Shown here piece after piece: positions 52,269 to 61,953 of a DNA stretch of 64,000 nt; the stretch's first letter is position 1; each line of letters begins with the position of its first letter. The notes beneath the pieces were generated by a model. It saw only the letters and a list, made by a program, of their open reading frames with translations, was not told where the DNA came from and made no database searches. The translations under genes were made by a program, and so were the position numbers. The DNA lies in assembly GCA_903844735.1 (NCBI GenBank), contig CAIMUX010000130.1, positions 1-64,000 on the forward strand, in the 5' to 3' direction. This DNA comes from Candidatus Eiseniibacteriota bacterium. Its GTDB lineage: Bacteria > Eisenbacteria > RBG-16-71-46 > CAIMUX01.

Positions 52269-54503
52269 TTGAGCCGCCGAAACCCACTCATTCTCGGCCT
52301 TCTCTCCGTCTCGATCATCTCCTTGGAACTGAGCTGGACCCGCATCTTCTCCGCCGAGTTCTTCTACACCTTCGCGTTTCTCATTCTCTCGCTGGCCATT
52401 CTCGGGCTCGGCCTTGGGGCTCTCGCGCTTCGCCTGTTTTCCGGCCTGGACAGGGACGAGTCGCTGCCGTGGCTTCTTTCGTTGACAGGAGCGGCCGTGC
52501 TGGCCGGCCCTCCCTTGGTCTTCCGGTTGGGCCTCGACTTCGCCCAGACCTTCCATTCCGCGGCGATGGTGGCGAAGCTCCTGCTGGCGATCGCCCTCCT
52601 CAGTTCTGCGTATCTTTTCGGCGGATGCGCCTTGGCACTCCTCCTGCGCCGGAACCACCGGGATATCCCGCGCCTCTACATGGCCGACCTTGTCGGAGGT
52701 GGCCTCGGCGTCCTGTTGGTCATCCCGTCGATGAACCTCCTCGGCACCCCCGCGGCCGCCTTCGGCTGCGCCCTGCCGGTCCTGCTCGCGGCCTTCCTCG
52801 TGGCGGGTCGCCGGCTGAGGATTCTCCCCGCCATCCTGGCGATCGGCATGCTGTTCCTCGGACAGCACGGCGCTGATCTCCTGGAGCTCAAGCGGGAGGA
52901 GCCGGCGCCGGTGATCTACCGGCACTGGGATGCGGTGGCCAAGATGAAGATCCTGGACCGGGGGGAGGGGCTCCGCGGCCTCAACATCGACAACGCCGCC
53001 AACTCCCCCGTCTTCCAGTTCGACGGCAACTGGGACCGGCCCGACTCCCTGCGGTTTCAGTTCAACATCGACGTGACGAACCTCGTCCACCGGTTCGATG
53101 CCTGTACCTTCCTCTCGCTTGGTGCCGGCGGCGGCGGGGACGTACTGCAGGCACTTCAGGCGGGCGCAGCGAAGGTCCATGCCGTCGAGGTCGTGCCGCA
53201 GGCCAACTGGCTGCTGACCAAGGGGCCGCTCGCCGCGTACACCGGGCAGATCTACGCCGACCCGCGGGTCATTGTGGCGACCGAGGATGCCCGGGCCTAT
53301 GTCCGCCGCCACCCGCAAACGTTCGACGTCATCTACTCGCTCAGCTCCAACACGTTTGCGGCCCTGGCCTCCGGCGCTTTCGCCATGGCGGAGAACTACC
53401 TCTTCACCACCGAGGCGTTCGAGGACTACTGGAACGCGCTGACTCCGCACGGCTTCCTCTCGATGGAACATCAGTTCTACATGCCTCGGCTGGTGAGCGA
53501 GGTCCGCGACGCCCTGCGCCACTTGGGCGTGCCGAACCCCGAACAGCATTTCGCGATCTACAAGCTCCCCTCCCTTCGCCGTCACATCCTGCTTCTTTCC
53601 AAGGATCCTTTGACCGACGAGATCCGGGAGAACGCCTACGGCGCCGAGGCGTTCCACAGCGAGGAGTACCTCCAGCTCCTTTACCCGCCCACGCCGGGAA
53701 AAGACGCAGGCCTGATCGCCCGGATCGTCGCGAACGGCTGGCGCGCCGAACAGGACTCCGCGGCGATCAACCTCTCGCCGGCCACCGACAGCCGTCCCTA
53801 CGTCGCCCAGCTCGGCCTCTGGAAGAACCTCCGCCTCACCGGGCTCGACAAGATCACCCCGTACGAATTCAACGGCTTCCCCTTGGCCCGGCTTCTTGCG
53901 GTCGTGATCCTTCTCGTGGGACTTCTTTTCGTGGTGCCGCTGACTCTCCTGCCCTATCTGAGAAGCGACGAACGGCTGCGCCCGGTCCCGTGGCTCTACT
54001 TCTTCACGATCGGGATGGCTTTCATGATGGTCGAGGTAATCCTGATCCAGAAGTACACGCTCTTCGTCGGGCCGTCGGTCTACGGCCTCGCCACCATCCT
54101 CTTCACGTTGCTGTTCTGTTCCGGACTGGGAAGCCGCGCCTCCCGCTCGGTGGATGACCGCGTGCCGTTCGTCGCCATCGCCGGCTGGCTGCTCCTGGAC
54201 ATCTTCGTCTTTCCGCGTCTGCTGACCATCCTGGGCGGGCTGACCCTCCCGCCGAGGATGGTCATCGTCGCCCTGTTGGTGGCGCCCCTGGGCTTCGCCA
54301 TGGGAATGCCTTTCCCCAAGGCCGGACTCCGCGTGGGGCCGCTGATCGACTGGGGCCTCGCGGTCACCGGGACCGCATCGGTCCTGGGATCAGCCACGAT
54401 CCTCCTCGTGGCGTTCTCGTTCGGATTCGGATTCGCACTGGCGGTGCCGGCTCTGTTGTACCTGGTCGCTCTCGGAATGCTGCGCCGAAAGAGCGCCTGG
54501 TAG
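52269..54503 (+). CDS. Spermidine-synthase-like membrane protein
   Basis: A 744-residue protein. Six or seven membrane segments lie in the front (LLSVSIISLELSWTRIFSAE), then a soluble SAM-binding spermidine-synthase-type domain (FLSLGAGGGGDVLQALQAG, VHAVEVVPQANW), then five C-terminal membrane segments. This layout matches the large bacterial family of membrane-embedded spermidine-synthase-like proteins, whose function is mostly unknown. I favour TTG 52269 because AGGAGG lies eight bases before it. The same frame is open back to 51945, giving an 852-residue fusion with the Phd domain. Confidence 0.85.
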   Translation: MSRRNPLILGLLSVSIISLELSWTRIFSAEFFYTFAFLILSLAILGLGLGALALRLFSGLDRDESLPWLLSLTGAAVLAGPPLVFRLGLDFAQTFHSAAMVAKLLLAIALLSSAYLFGGCALALLLRRNHRDIPRLYMADLVGGGLGVLLVIPSMNLLGTPAAAFGCALPVLLAAFLVAGRRLRILPAILAIGMLFLGQHGADLLELKREEPAPVIYRHWDAVAKMKILDRGEGLRGLNIDNAANSPVFQFDGNWDRPDSLRFQFNIDVTNLVHRFDACTFLSLGAGGGGDVLQALQAGAAKVHAVEVVPQANWLLTKGPLAAYTGQIYADPRVIVATEDARAYVRRHPQTFDVIYSLSSNTFAALASGAFAMAENYLFTTEAFEDYWNALTPHGFLSMEHQFYMPRLVSEVRDALRHLGVPNPEQHFAIYKLPSLRRHILLLSKDPLTDEIRENAYGAEAFHSEEYLQLLYPPTPGKDAGLIARIVANGWRAEQDSAAINLSPATDSRPYVAQLGLWKNLRLTGLDKITPYEFNGFPLARLLAVVILLVGLLFVVPLTLLPYLRSDERLRPVPWLYFFTIGMAFMMVEVILIQKYTLFVGPSVYGLATILFTLLFCSGLGSRASRSVDDRVPFVAIAGWLLLDIFVFPRLLTILGGLTLPPRMVIVALLVAPLGFAMGMPFPKAGLRVGPLIDWGLAVTGTASVLGSATILLVAFSFGFGFALAVPALLYLVALGMLRRKSAW

Positions 54504-54663
54504 AGAGCGTTTCCTCACGATGCGATCACGTTGGGCCGCAAAGCGATAACCCCGAGCCCACGAAACCGGCCCGCCCATTCCTCGGCATGCGGTATACTGG
54601 CTGGGCTGCCGACTCGATCCGCGCGTCCGCCGGGGAGAGGCCGTGCCACCGTAGGAATCGCCC

Positions 54664-54933
54664 ATGCAGAGCACCCGTCCCCAATATTTCCGCTTTCGGT
54701 ACATCGACCGCGAGGTACGCCGCGGTCGCTATCCGAACTGTCCCCAACTGGGAGAGACACTGGGCGTTTCCACCCGGACGATCCCGTCGGCGCGGCGCCG
54801 ACTGCGCGAGCCGTTGGAGCGGATCCGCGAGCGATACGAGCCACCCCCGCCGAGTACTATGCGGTCCCGCAGAAAGGGGCAGGGGACCGGCCGCGTCCTC
54901 AAGCCTCCATCCCCTGCGAGGATGCCGGTCTGA
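54664..54933 (+). pseudogene. HTH regulator N-terminal fragment (WYL-type)
   Basis: An 89-residue frame begins with RFRYIDREVRRGRYPNCPQL and GETLGVSTRTI, a winged-helix start typical of WYL-domain regulators (D-R-x-L-R-R-G-R-Y-P). After RTI the expected QRDIDFMRD helix is replaced by Arg/Pro-rich sequence, so a frameshift or deletion has removed the rest. It might still be a small DNA-binding protein. It lies 84 bases before efp. Confidence 0.55.
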
Positions 54934-55016
54934 CCGGTCACGCACCGACCCAATCATCGACGGCAACCGGTTCGCCCGCAGGGGACTGCGGAGAGGATCA
55001 CGCAGGGGAGAATTCC

Positions 55017-55574
55017 ATGATTCCAGCAACGCAAATCAAGGTAGGCCAGGTGATCATTTTCAACGGCGGGCCGTGTCGCGTGGTGAAGACGCTGCACCTC
55101 ACGCCGGGCAACTGGCGCGGCATGGTCCAGATGAAGCTCGCCAACCTCAAGACCGGCACCGGCTACGAGAATCGCTTCCGCTCGGAAGACAAAGTCGACC
55201 TCGCCGAGCTCGACAGCCACACGCTGAAGTATCTCTACCACACCGCGGAGGAGTACCACTTCATGAGCACAGAGACGTACGAGATGATGATGCTCACGAA
55301 GGATGAGTTAGGCGACACGGCAAACTACCTCATCGAGGATTCGGAAGTGACCGCCCTCTACTACGAGGGGCGCCCGGTCTCCATCGAGGTACCGAACTTC
55401 GTCATCCTCACGGTCACAGAGACCGATCCGACCCTGCGCGCGGCCACGGTCAGTTCCTCCCCCAAGCCGGCCACCCTGGAGACGGGGTTGCAGGTGCGGG
55501 TGCCGCAGTTCATCAACAATGGCGATAGGGTGAAGATCGACACGCGGGATGGGACGTTCGTCGAGCGGGCCTGA
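55017..55574 (+). CDS. efp: Elongation factor P
   Basis: A 185-residue EF-P with the three beta-barrel domains. KVGQVIIFNGGPCRVVKTLH opens domain I. The family C-terminal signature is TLETGLQVRVPQFINNGD followed by RVKIDTRDG. It stimulates peptide bond formation at proline runs. The domain I loop, normally P-G-K-G with the modified Lys (or Arg), reads TPGNWRG, putting Asn32 at the tip, with Trp33 and Arg34 beyond it. ATG 55017 has GGGGAG eight bases before it. There are no modification genes (epmA, epmB or earP) nearby. A perfect hairpin at 55631 closes the gene. Confidence 0.95.
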   Translation: MIPATQIKVGQVIIFNGGPCRVVKTLHLTPGNWRGMVQMKLANLKTGTGYENRFRSEDKVDLAELDSHTLKYLYHTAEEYHFMSTETYEMMMLTKDELGDTANYLIEDSEVTALYYEGRPVSIEVPNFVILTVTETDPTLRAATVSSSPKPATLETGLQVRVPQFINNGDRVKIDTRDGTFVERA

Positions 55575-55630
55575 GTCGCATCGCTGGCGAGGGGAAACAG
55601 CAGGAGGCCCGGAGCGACGCCGTCGTCACA

Positions 55631-55655
55631 CCGGGTCTCTTCATGTGAGACCCGG
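55631..55655. terminator. Hairpin between efp and the leftward gene
   Basis: A perfect nine-base-pair stem CCGGGTCTC/GAGACCCGG with a seven-base loop stands between convergent stops at 55574 and 55674. Likely serves both genes. Confidence 0.75.
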
Positions 55656-55673
55656 CCGCACCCTGCCATTCCG

Positions 55674-56135
55674 CTATTCTTTTTCCTCGGCCTTCGGCTT
55701 CTTGAACAGGCCGTTGATCGCGCCGGGCTTGGGCTTGAACGTCGAAAACTCCTGCTCCAGCTTCGCGACCCGTTCCTTTCGCCGGAGATCGGCCTCACCG
55801 CCACGGAACATCCGCTCCATCTCCTTCTTCTTCTCTTGGAGCTGGGAGTGAAACTCCTCGAGTTCGCCCTGGATGGAGGGGCCAGACCCTCCCCGCGGAA
55901 GGGCTTCCAGAGGTGCCGGATCTCCGGGATCGAGGCGCATCTCGAACGGCCCTTCCAGCGCTTTCAGGATGCCGCGCTTGCGCAGCTCATGAACAAGGAT
56001 GTTGACCTTCTCGGGAACGAACTGGATGAACGCCGCGACCTCGGCGGGGGTGGGGCTGCGCCCCTCGCGGTGAGCGAGAACCCTGACCGCCGCCACCAGG
56101 AGGTGGCTCTCTTCGTAGCTGGGGATGAATTCCAT
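55674..56135 (-). CDS. Small winged-helix protein with coiled-coil tail
   Basis: A 153-residue protein. Residues 5-70 look like a winged helix (LLVAAVRVLAHREGRSPTPA, then FIQFVPEKVNILVHELRKRG). A Gly/Pro hinge is followed by a coiled coil from about 95 to 135 (FHSQLQEKKKEMERMFRG) and a Lys-rich end. No family name is known to me, but the composition and balanced codon use indicate a real gene. Possible DNA-binding or structural role. It shares a hairpin with efp. Confidence 0.7.
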   Translation of the reverse strand: MEFIPSYEESHLLVAAVRVLAHREGRSPTPAEVAAFIQFVPEKVNILVHELRKRGILKALEGPFEMRLDPGDPAPLEALPRGGSGPSIQGELEEFHSQLQEKKKEMERMFRGGEADLRRKERVAKLEQEFSTFKPKPGAINGLFKKPKAEEKE

Positions 56136-56314
56136 ACCGGTAGGATAGCAGGAGGTCTTCGGAAGCTAGCCCGACTTTGACAACTAGCCCCCGTTTGCTG
56201 AAGCGGCTCCATCTAGTTGTCCGTCCCGAAAACCCGAAGACCAATTGCAGCATTGGGTTGAGCCGGTCACTGGCGCCTCAGGCTCTTGCTGCGGGTGGCC
56301 GCCCGGCCGCCGCG

Positions 56315-56401
56315 GTGCTGGTCTTCGTCCAGCCCGAGACGGTCATCGCTTGGCGACGGCGGAAGTTCCGGGAGCACTGGACTAACCTGAGCAGCCGCGG
56401 C
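56315..56401 (+). pseudogene. Transposase/integrase scrap
   Basis: The frame reads VLVFVQPETVIAWRRRKF and REHWTNLSSRG, the segment just before the DDE catalytic core in IS481/IS3-like transposases. Nothing of the catalytic core follows, and no terminal inverted repeats were found. An old IS remnant. Confidence 0.6.
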
Positions 56402-56891
56402 CTCGAGCTCGACGCAGTTGCCGCCGATCTCGTGCGCTCCCCGGTGAATCTTCGCCCTCACTTCGCCCCGATCTTGCCTCAGGCGTCCCGAAGATACCAT
56501 CCCGGCTGTGTGGGATCACAGACCCAAACGACCGAACTCCCGCACTTCATTGAACAGTCCAATTCGGTTACCTGAAGTCCACTTCTGAGCCCCGGACTAT
56601 CCAGATCCCCATTGACCCCGGCAACGCTTCCAACCCCGAAGCACCCCTCAGCCGCTCAGTTCACTGCTCGGGACTTCACCGTTGACTACGCCCTCCTGTG
56701 GCCTGGCTATGTAGCGAGAAGCCGCCGCTAGCCGTTGCGCATGGATCTTCTGGGCAGATTTCTCGGCTGGCCACCCTATCACCAGGGCGTGATTCATGTT
56801 CTCCGACACGGGGTCCGGCTTGGCGTCGAGTCCGTACGTTCTGATGATCTCGACGCCCAGGATCGCCCGGCCGTATAGCGTACCCGAAGGC
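56402..56891. other. No gene seen
   Basis: About 490 bases lying between two gene fragments, with no supported frame. The codon pattern and lower GC around 56570-56650 differ from nearby genes, consistent with decayed accessory DNA. Confidence 0.45.
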
Positions 56892-57143
56892 GACTGCCCG
56901 CGCCTGATCGACGAGTGGCAACTCGTGCCCGCGGTGTGGAATCACATCCGCCGACGGGTGGACGATCACCCAGACCAGACTGGACGTTTCATCCTGACCG
57001 GGTCGGCGGTACCCGCTGACGATGCAACCCGCCACAGCGGCAGTCTGCGCTTCACCCGCTTGCGCATGCGGCCGATGTCGCTTTCAGAAACCGGCCACTC
57101 CACGGGCCAGGTTTCGCTCGCCTCACTCTTCGACGGCGGTGAG
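56892..57143 (+). pseudogene. DUF4143 ATPase internal fragment
   Basis: The frame encodes PRLIDEWQLVPAVWNHIRRR, then GRFILTGSAVPADDATRHSG and RLRMRPMSLSETGHSTG, the middle of a DUF4143 ATPase (Walker B region and sensor). Walker A is missing upstream, and the C-terminal half is missing downstream. The break at 57143 coincides within three bases with the start of repeat copy C. It is the fourth DUF4143-type locus in the window. Confidence 0.8.
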
Positions 57144-57145
57144 CC

Positions 57146-57173
57146 ACACGAACCTGCACCCATCCGGTGAACA
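57146..57173 (+). repeat. Partial copy C of the 99-bp dispersed repeat
   Basis: A 28-base core matches copy B with two mismatches. It begins at the truncation point of the DUF4143 fragment. Confidence 0.65.
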
Positions 57174-57245
57174 GCCACCAAGCCCCCCTCGCGCTATCGT
57201 CCTTGAGTGGACCGCACTCAGTCACGCGGGGCCGGCCCGCTCTGA

Positions 57246-57960
<715 letters not shown>

Positions 57961-58309
57961 GTCTGTGGCCGGGCGCCCGCCCCGCGTCCGGTCCCGAGCG
58001 CACCCGGGCCTACCCGAACCCCGGCTATGCAACATCACAGGTGCAGCGAGTCGAGACCGCTCCGAGTTCGAGAACCGTCTGGAGTGGCACCCCATTGCAG
58101 ACGGGTGCGTCCACCACTTCGAAACAGAGAATCGAGAAGGAGAGAGTTTCGCCGTCTGGGACGCCGAATGGGGCATACAACCCCGATCACCGTTCTCTGC
58201 CGTCCCGAACAAGAGAGTCCGCCCGCGCACGGGACCATCGCAACTCTCTGCGCCAACGGCGGATAGAGTGCGACCCCGTCAGCTCACACCAACGGGACCT
58301 GCGTCAACC
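57961..58309. other. No gene seen between brnA and repeat copy B
   Basis: Open frames here lack family similarity and ribosome-binding sites. The stretch looks like decayed DNA. Confidence 0.45.
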
Positions 58310-58408
58310 ACTCGGGCCGCTGCAGTTCGTGGTCCGAAGACTTGCCTCCCCGCGCCGAACACGAACCTGGACCCTTCCGGTGAACACGAACACGACGGCT
58401 CCGCCCGG
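58310..58408 (+). repeat. Dispersed 99-bp repeat, copy B
   Basis: Pairs with 529-627 in inverted orientation (89 of 99 identical). It lies in a noncoding stretch after brnA, and the remainder to 58511 is C-rich with no gene. Confidence 0.8.
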
Positions 58409-58511
58409 TCGGTCGGCCCCCCCCCTCTTGGCTTTCGTCCCCACCAAGAGGAGAGCGCCGACGCTCCATCGACACGCGGAAGATCAGCAGGTCCGGACCG
58501 ACTTCCAACCC

Positions 58512-61205
58512 CTACTCCGCCCCCCCCACCCCCACCCTGACAAACCGCTCCGGCACGATGTACTTCCGCGCCACCACCGAAGCCTGCTCCCCGGTCACCG
58601 CCCGAATCCTGTCGGGAAATGTCCGGTACCCCTCCAGACCCATCCCGCTCAGCTCGTACCAGACAAGGGCGGAAGCCAGGCCGCCGCTCGTCTGAACTTC
58701 GAGCGTGTAGGCGGAAAGAATCTTCTCCTTGGCCGCAGCCAGCTCCGTTTCCGGAATCGGCTCGGCGGCGAAGCGAGCCAGATCCGCGTCGACCTCACTC
58801 GCGATCTCCCGGTACACCCCCGGGGAGACTCCCATCTCGTTCTGGATCGATCCTTGCCCCAGGCGGTGGGTCATGTAGAACCAGGAGCGGTACGCCACTC
58901 CCTTTTCGTAGACGTACTTGAAGAAGAACCGGTCTTGCAGGGCCCTCACGGCCACCCGCAGGGGCACATAGTCGGGATCGCGCACCGAGACCGCAAGCCA
59001 GCCGGTGTTGTAGGCGGTCTGTTCCTGTTTCCGCACGATCAGCGTGTCTAAGGGAGAGAAACGGACCGGCTCCTGTGGGGACACAATCGAGATCGGACTC
59101 CCGGCGGGCAGGCTCCCCAGCCATCGCTCGGCCCAGGACCGGATCGCACCCGGATCGACCGCGCCGGCCACCGCGACAACCACGTTCGCGCCGACCATGT
59201 TCGCCTTGTAGCACTCATTGATATCGTTCCGGGTGACTCCCCGGATCGACGTCTCCGTCCCTTCCACCGGCCGACCATAGGGTGAGTGCCTGTACAACGC
59301 TTGATAGAACGCCTCGTTGGTGTTCGCAAAGGGGCGATCGGGCAGACTGCGGATGGAGGAGAGGACATCCTCACGGAGTTTCTCGATCTCCTCGACCGGG
59401 AAGGTGGGCCAGGTAAGAACCTCGGCCAGGAGATCGAGCGCTTCAGCCTGGTTCTCCACCGGCGCCTCCAGCCGGACGGCGATGTAGTCGTGGTCCCCGC
59501 CGGCATGGAGGGTCGCGCCGAGGGCGTCCAAACGGTCGGCGATCTCGACCTGGGTCTTACCCGCAGCGCCTCGATCCAAGAGGCTCGCCATGAAATCGGC
59601 CAGGCCCCACTTCCCCGCCGGCTCGGCCCACTGCCCCCCTCGCACCTGGACGACGACGCCCAACATGCCGGAAGCGGGCCGAGGTTGCACGACCACCGTG
59701 AGCCCGTTCTTCAACTGAAAACGGACCGGCGCGGGAAGGACGGAGACGACCGGCGCCCCACCCGTACCTCCCCACCGTTTCCCCCACTCCGCGGTGAATC
59801 CGCCCGGATCGAAGGGCGCCGCGCTGTCCGGGCTGACCAAGGAGAGATTCGCCCGATCGGGCCGAAGATACGTCTGGACGACCCGCGTGACATCCTCCGG
59901 CTTCACCGATCGGATCAGCGCCGAGTAGCGGTCCACATCCTGCGGCGATCCGTAGATGGCGGCCGAACCAAGCGCCTCCGCCCGGCCGAAGAAGGTCTCG
60001 AGCGAGCGTTCCCTGGCCGCGAGCAGAGCGTCGCGGGCGCGGCCCAGTTCATTCTCGGTGGGCGGCCGATCTCGAAGGTCGGTGATTTCCCGGCAGGTTG
60101 TCCGCAGGGCGTCTTCCAGACGGCCGGGTTCGATTTCCAGCGAGAAGGCCCAGAATCCCGGATCGACCCGCCGGTCCACCCAGTCGGAGACGGAGATGGC
60201 CTGATTCGATCTGATCTTGAGCGCCTCCCAAAGCCGCGAGGACTTGCCGGAGGCCAGGAGCGCGGCCGCCAGATCACAGGCCGGTAGATCGGCATGGGCC
60301 GCGGAAGGTAGCGGGAAGGCGAGGAGGGCCTTGGTGTTCGAGGTCTGCATCCTCTTCTCGGCGAAGCGAAACTCCGCCTGTGTCGGCTCCATCACTCCCC
60401 TCTCGAAGCAGGCCGGGCCCGCGGGCCGCGTACCCCAGGTCTCCGCGACCAGGCCCGCCACGGTGTCGGCCTCGAAATCCCCCACGATAGAGAGCACCAT
60501 CTGGTTGGGCGCGTAGCGCTCCCGGTAGAAAGTGCGGAACGTATGCAGATCGGCCTTTTCGATCGCCTCGCGCGTACCCAAGGGGCTGGTCCGGTAGGGA
60601 TGCGAGCGATAGATGAGCTTGAGTAGCCCGCGATAGACCTGGTCGTCGGGCCGGTCGTCGTCTTGGTTGTACTCCTCCAGAACCACCTGCCGCTCAGCCG
60701 CGATCTTCTCCTCGTTGACCACCAGATCCAGCCAGTCGTCGGTCGCGCGCCGGAAGGCCTCGGCAAAGTTCTGCGCGGGCGCGGTGAAACCATAGTTCGT
60801 ATAATCGTCAGATGTATAGCCTCCGCTCTCCTCGCCCAGCTCCTGCATCTTCCGCCGGAATTCCAGCGGCGCCATTTCCTTGGAGCCACCCCGGTAAATG
60901 AGGTGCTCGTAGTAGTGGGAGAGGCCCGAGATCTCCGGTGTCTCCGTCCGGCTGCCGCCGTTGACGCAGAGCGAGACGGCGATCAGAGGCTGGGTGTGGT
61001 TCTCTTCCAGGATGAGCGTGAGCCCGTTGGGCAGCTTCTGCACGAGGAGGCCTTCGCGGGCCAGAGCCGGGAGAGCGAGGAGGCCCAGCAAGAGGACCGC
61101 AGCCGGGAGCGAATGGCGCCAACGCCTGGGCGGATAGGACACTGGACTCTTCACCGGGTACCTCCGAAGCAAGGGGCCGACATTCCGGGGCCAAGTGTCG
61201 ATCAT
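58512..61205 (-). CDS. M16-family zinc protease, two-domain, exported
   Basis: An 897-residue protease when started at ATG 61205. A signal peptide follows (RWRHSLPAAVLLLGLLALPA). The first half has the inverted zinc motif HYYEH (residues 97-101 from this start) and the third ligand Glu in RQVVLEEY about 77 residues later, so it is catalytic. The second half repeats the fold (LADFMASLLDRGAAGKTQVE) without the motif, as in bacterial PqqL/YmxG-like proteins. Length and the mixed R/Y pair near ERFVRVGVGG at the end are normal. The start is uncertain: an earlier ATG at 61235 is also possible, and no good ribosome-binding site precedes either. Confidence 0.9.
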   Translation of the reverse strand: MIDTWPRNVGPLLRRYPVKSPVSYPPRRWRHSLPAAVLLLGLLALPALAREGLLVQKLPNGLTLILEENHTQPLIAVSLCVNGGSRTETPEISGLSHYYEHLIYRGGSKEMAPLEFRRKMQELGEESGGYTSDDYTNYGFTAPAQNFAEAFRRATDDWLDLVVNEEKIAAERQVVLEEYNQDDDRPDDQVYRGLLKLIYRSHPYRTSPLGTREAIEKADLHTFRTFYRERYAPNQMVLSIVGDFEADTVAGLVAETWGTRPAGPACFERGVMEPTQAEFRFAEKRMQTSNTKALLAFPLPSAAHADLPACDLAAALLASGKSSRLWEALKIRSNQAISVSDWVDRRVDPGFWAFSLEIEPGRLEDALRTTCREITDLRDRPPTENELGRARDALLAARERSLETFFGRAEALGSAAIYGSPQDVDRYSALIRSVKPEDVTRVVQTYLRPDRANLSLVSPDSAAPFDPGGFTAEWGKRWGGTGGAPVVSVLPAPVRFQLKNGLTVVVQPRPASGMLGVVVQVRGGQWAEPAGKWGLADFMASLLDRGAAGKTQVEIADRLDALGATLHAGGDHDYIAVRLEAPVENQAEALDLLAEVLTWPTFPVEEIEKLREDVLSSIRSLPDRPFANTNEAFYQALYRHSPYGRPVEGTETSIRGVTRNDINECYKANMVGANVVVAVAGAVDPGAIRSWAERWLGSLPAGSPISIVSPQEPVRFSPLDTLIVRKQEQTAYNTGWLAVSVRDPDYVPLRVAVRALQDRFFFKYVYEKGVAYRSWFYMTHRLGQGSIQNEMGVSPGVYREIASEVDADLARFAAEPIPETELAAAKEKILSAYTLEVQTSGGLASALVWYELSGMGLEGYRTFPDRIRAVTGEQASVVARKYIVPERFVRVGVGGAE

Positions 61206-61412
61206 CGCAGCATTCTGAAGATCATGGGAAGCCATCAGTATTCGTCCGCGCCTCGCGCCCCGGCATAGAGTCTGGTGCCTTCCTCGAAGAGGCCGAGCAC
61301 CCGCTGGGGTCGATGATTGGTCGTGGACGAGGAGCGCGGACTGCCCAACCCCAGCAGGCGAGACAGGTTAGCGCAGAAGCCGGGCCGCGCCAGTCGGTCG
61401 TGGATGCAAGGC

Positions 61413-61472
61413 GCGCGCAGCCCCGGCGACGCAGGCGTACGTTTCGTACGTCGAGGAGACGCGGCTGCGCGC
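61413..61472. repeat. Imperfect palindrome, intergenic hairpin element
   Basis: A ten-base stem GCGCGCAGCC/GGCTGCGCGC (61413-61422 with 61463-61472) encloses an internal loop and then CGTACG-TTT-CGTACG (61436-61450). The whole could fold as a long hairpin. Sequence style matches conserved intergenic palindromes of several bacterial groups, to my recollection. It lies in the roughly 400-base gene-free stretch 61236-61643, where I see nothing else. Confidence 0.7.
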
Positions 61473-61643
61473 AACGAAGCAGACGCGGCCGAATCGCGCG
61501 GCCCCGGCGGGCGAAAGGGGTTGCCTGGGGGCCCCGCATAGGTCATGATTGGAGACTGTGAGCCTGATCCGCCCCCGGCCGCTCGTGGCCCGGGCCGTTT
61601 CGGCACAGCCTGAACCTGGAATACGCCGAAAAGGAGGACCCCG

Positions 61644-61871
61644 ATGGGTCGTGAGAAGCGGGCCGCCCAGAGTCGGGCCCAGGATCTGACGGAAAAGACC
61701 GGACGAAGCGGCGACGGGATGGTCGGATCCTCCGCGGCGGCCTCCATCCAGGCGGCCCTTCAGGACCAACCGACGACGAGCACACGGAAGGCGATCGTGC
61801 AGATCATCCTTCTGTACTTGGTGCCGATCCTGGTCGTCATCGTCATCGGCAAGGTGTTCTTGAAGCTGTAG
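61644..61871 (+). CDS. Small single-pass membrane protein
   Basis: A 75-residue protein with a soluble charged front (MGREKRAAQSRAQDL) and one C-terminal membrane segment (QIILLYLVPILVVIVIGKVF). AAGGAGG lies about eight bases before ATG 61644, so it is probably translated. No family is recognised. Its downstream neighbour is on the other strand, so it is monocistronic. Confidence 0.65.
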   Translation: MGREKRAAQSRAQDLTEKTGRSGDGMVGSSAAASIQAALQDQPTTSTRKAIVQIILLYLVPILVVIVIGKVFLKL

Positions 61872-61953
61872 CCACCCTCAAGACCCCCAGCCCACCCCCT
61901 AAGCCCAACCCCTGAGCCCAGCCCCCAAGCCGTCCCATCCGGGGGCCGAGGGA

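Noticed and set aside
51792-53657. Long minus-strand frame (621 residues)
   Set aside because: Shadow of the spermidine-synthase-like gene; Glu/Gln/Arg-rich without domains.
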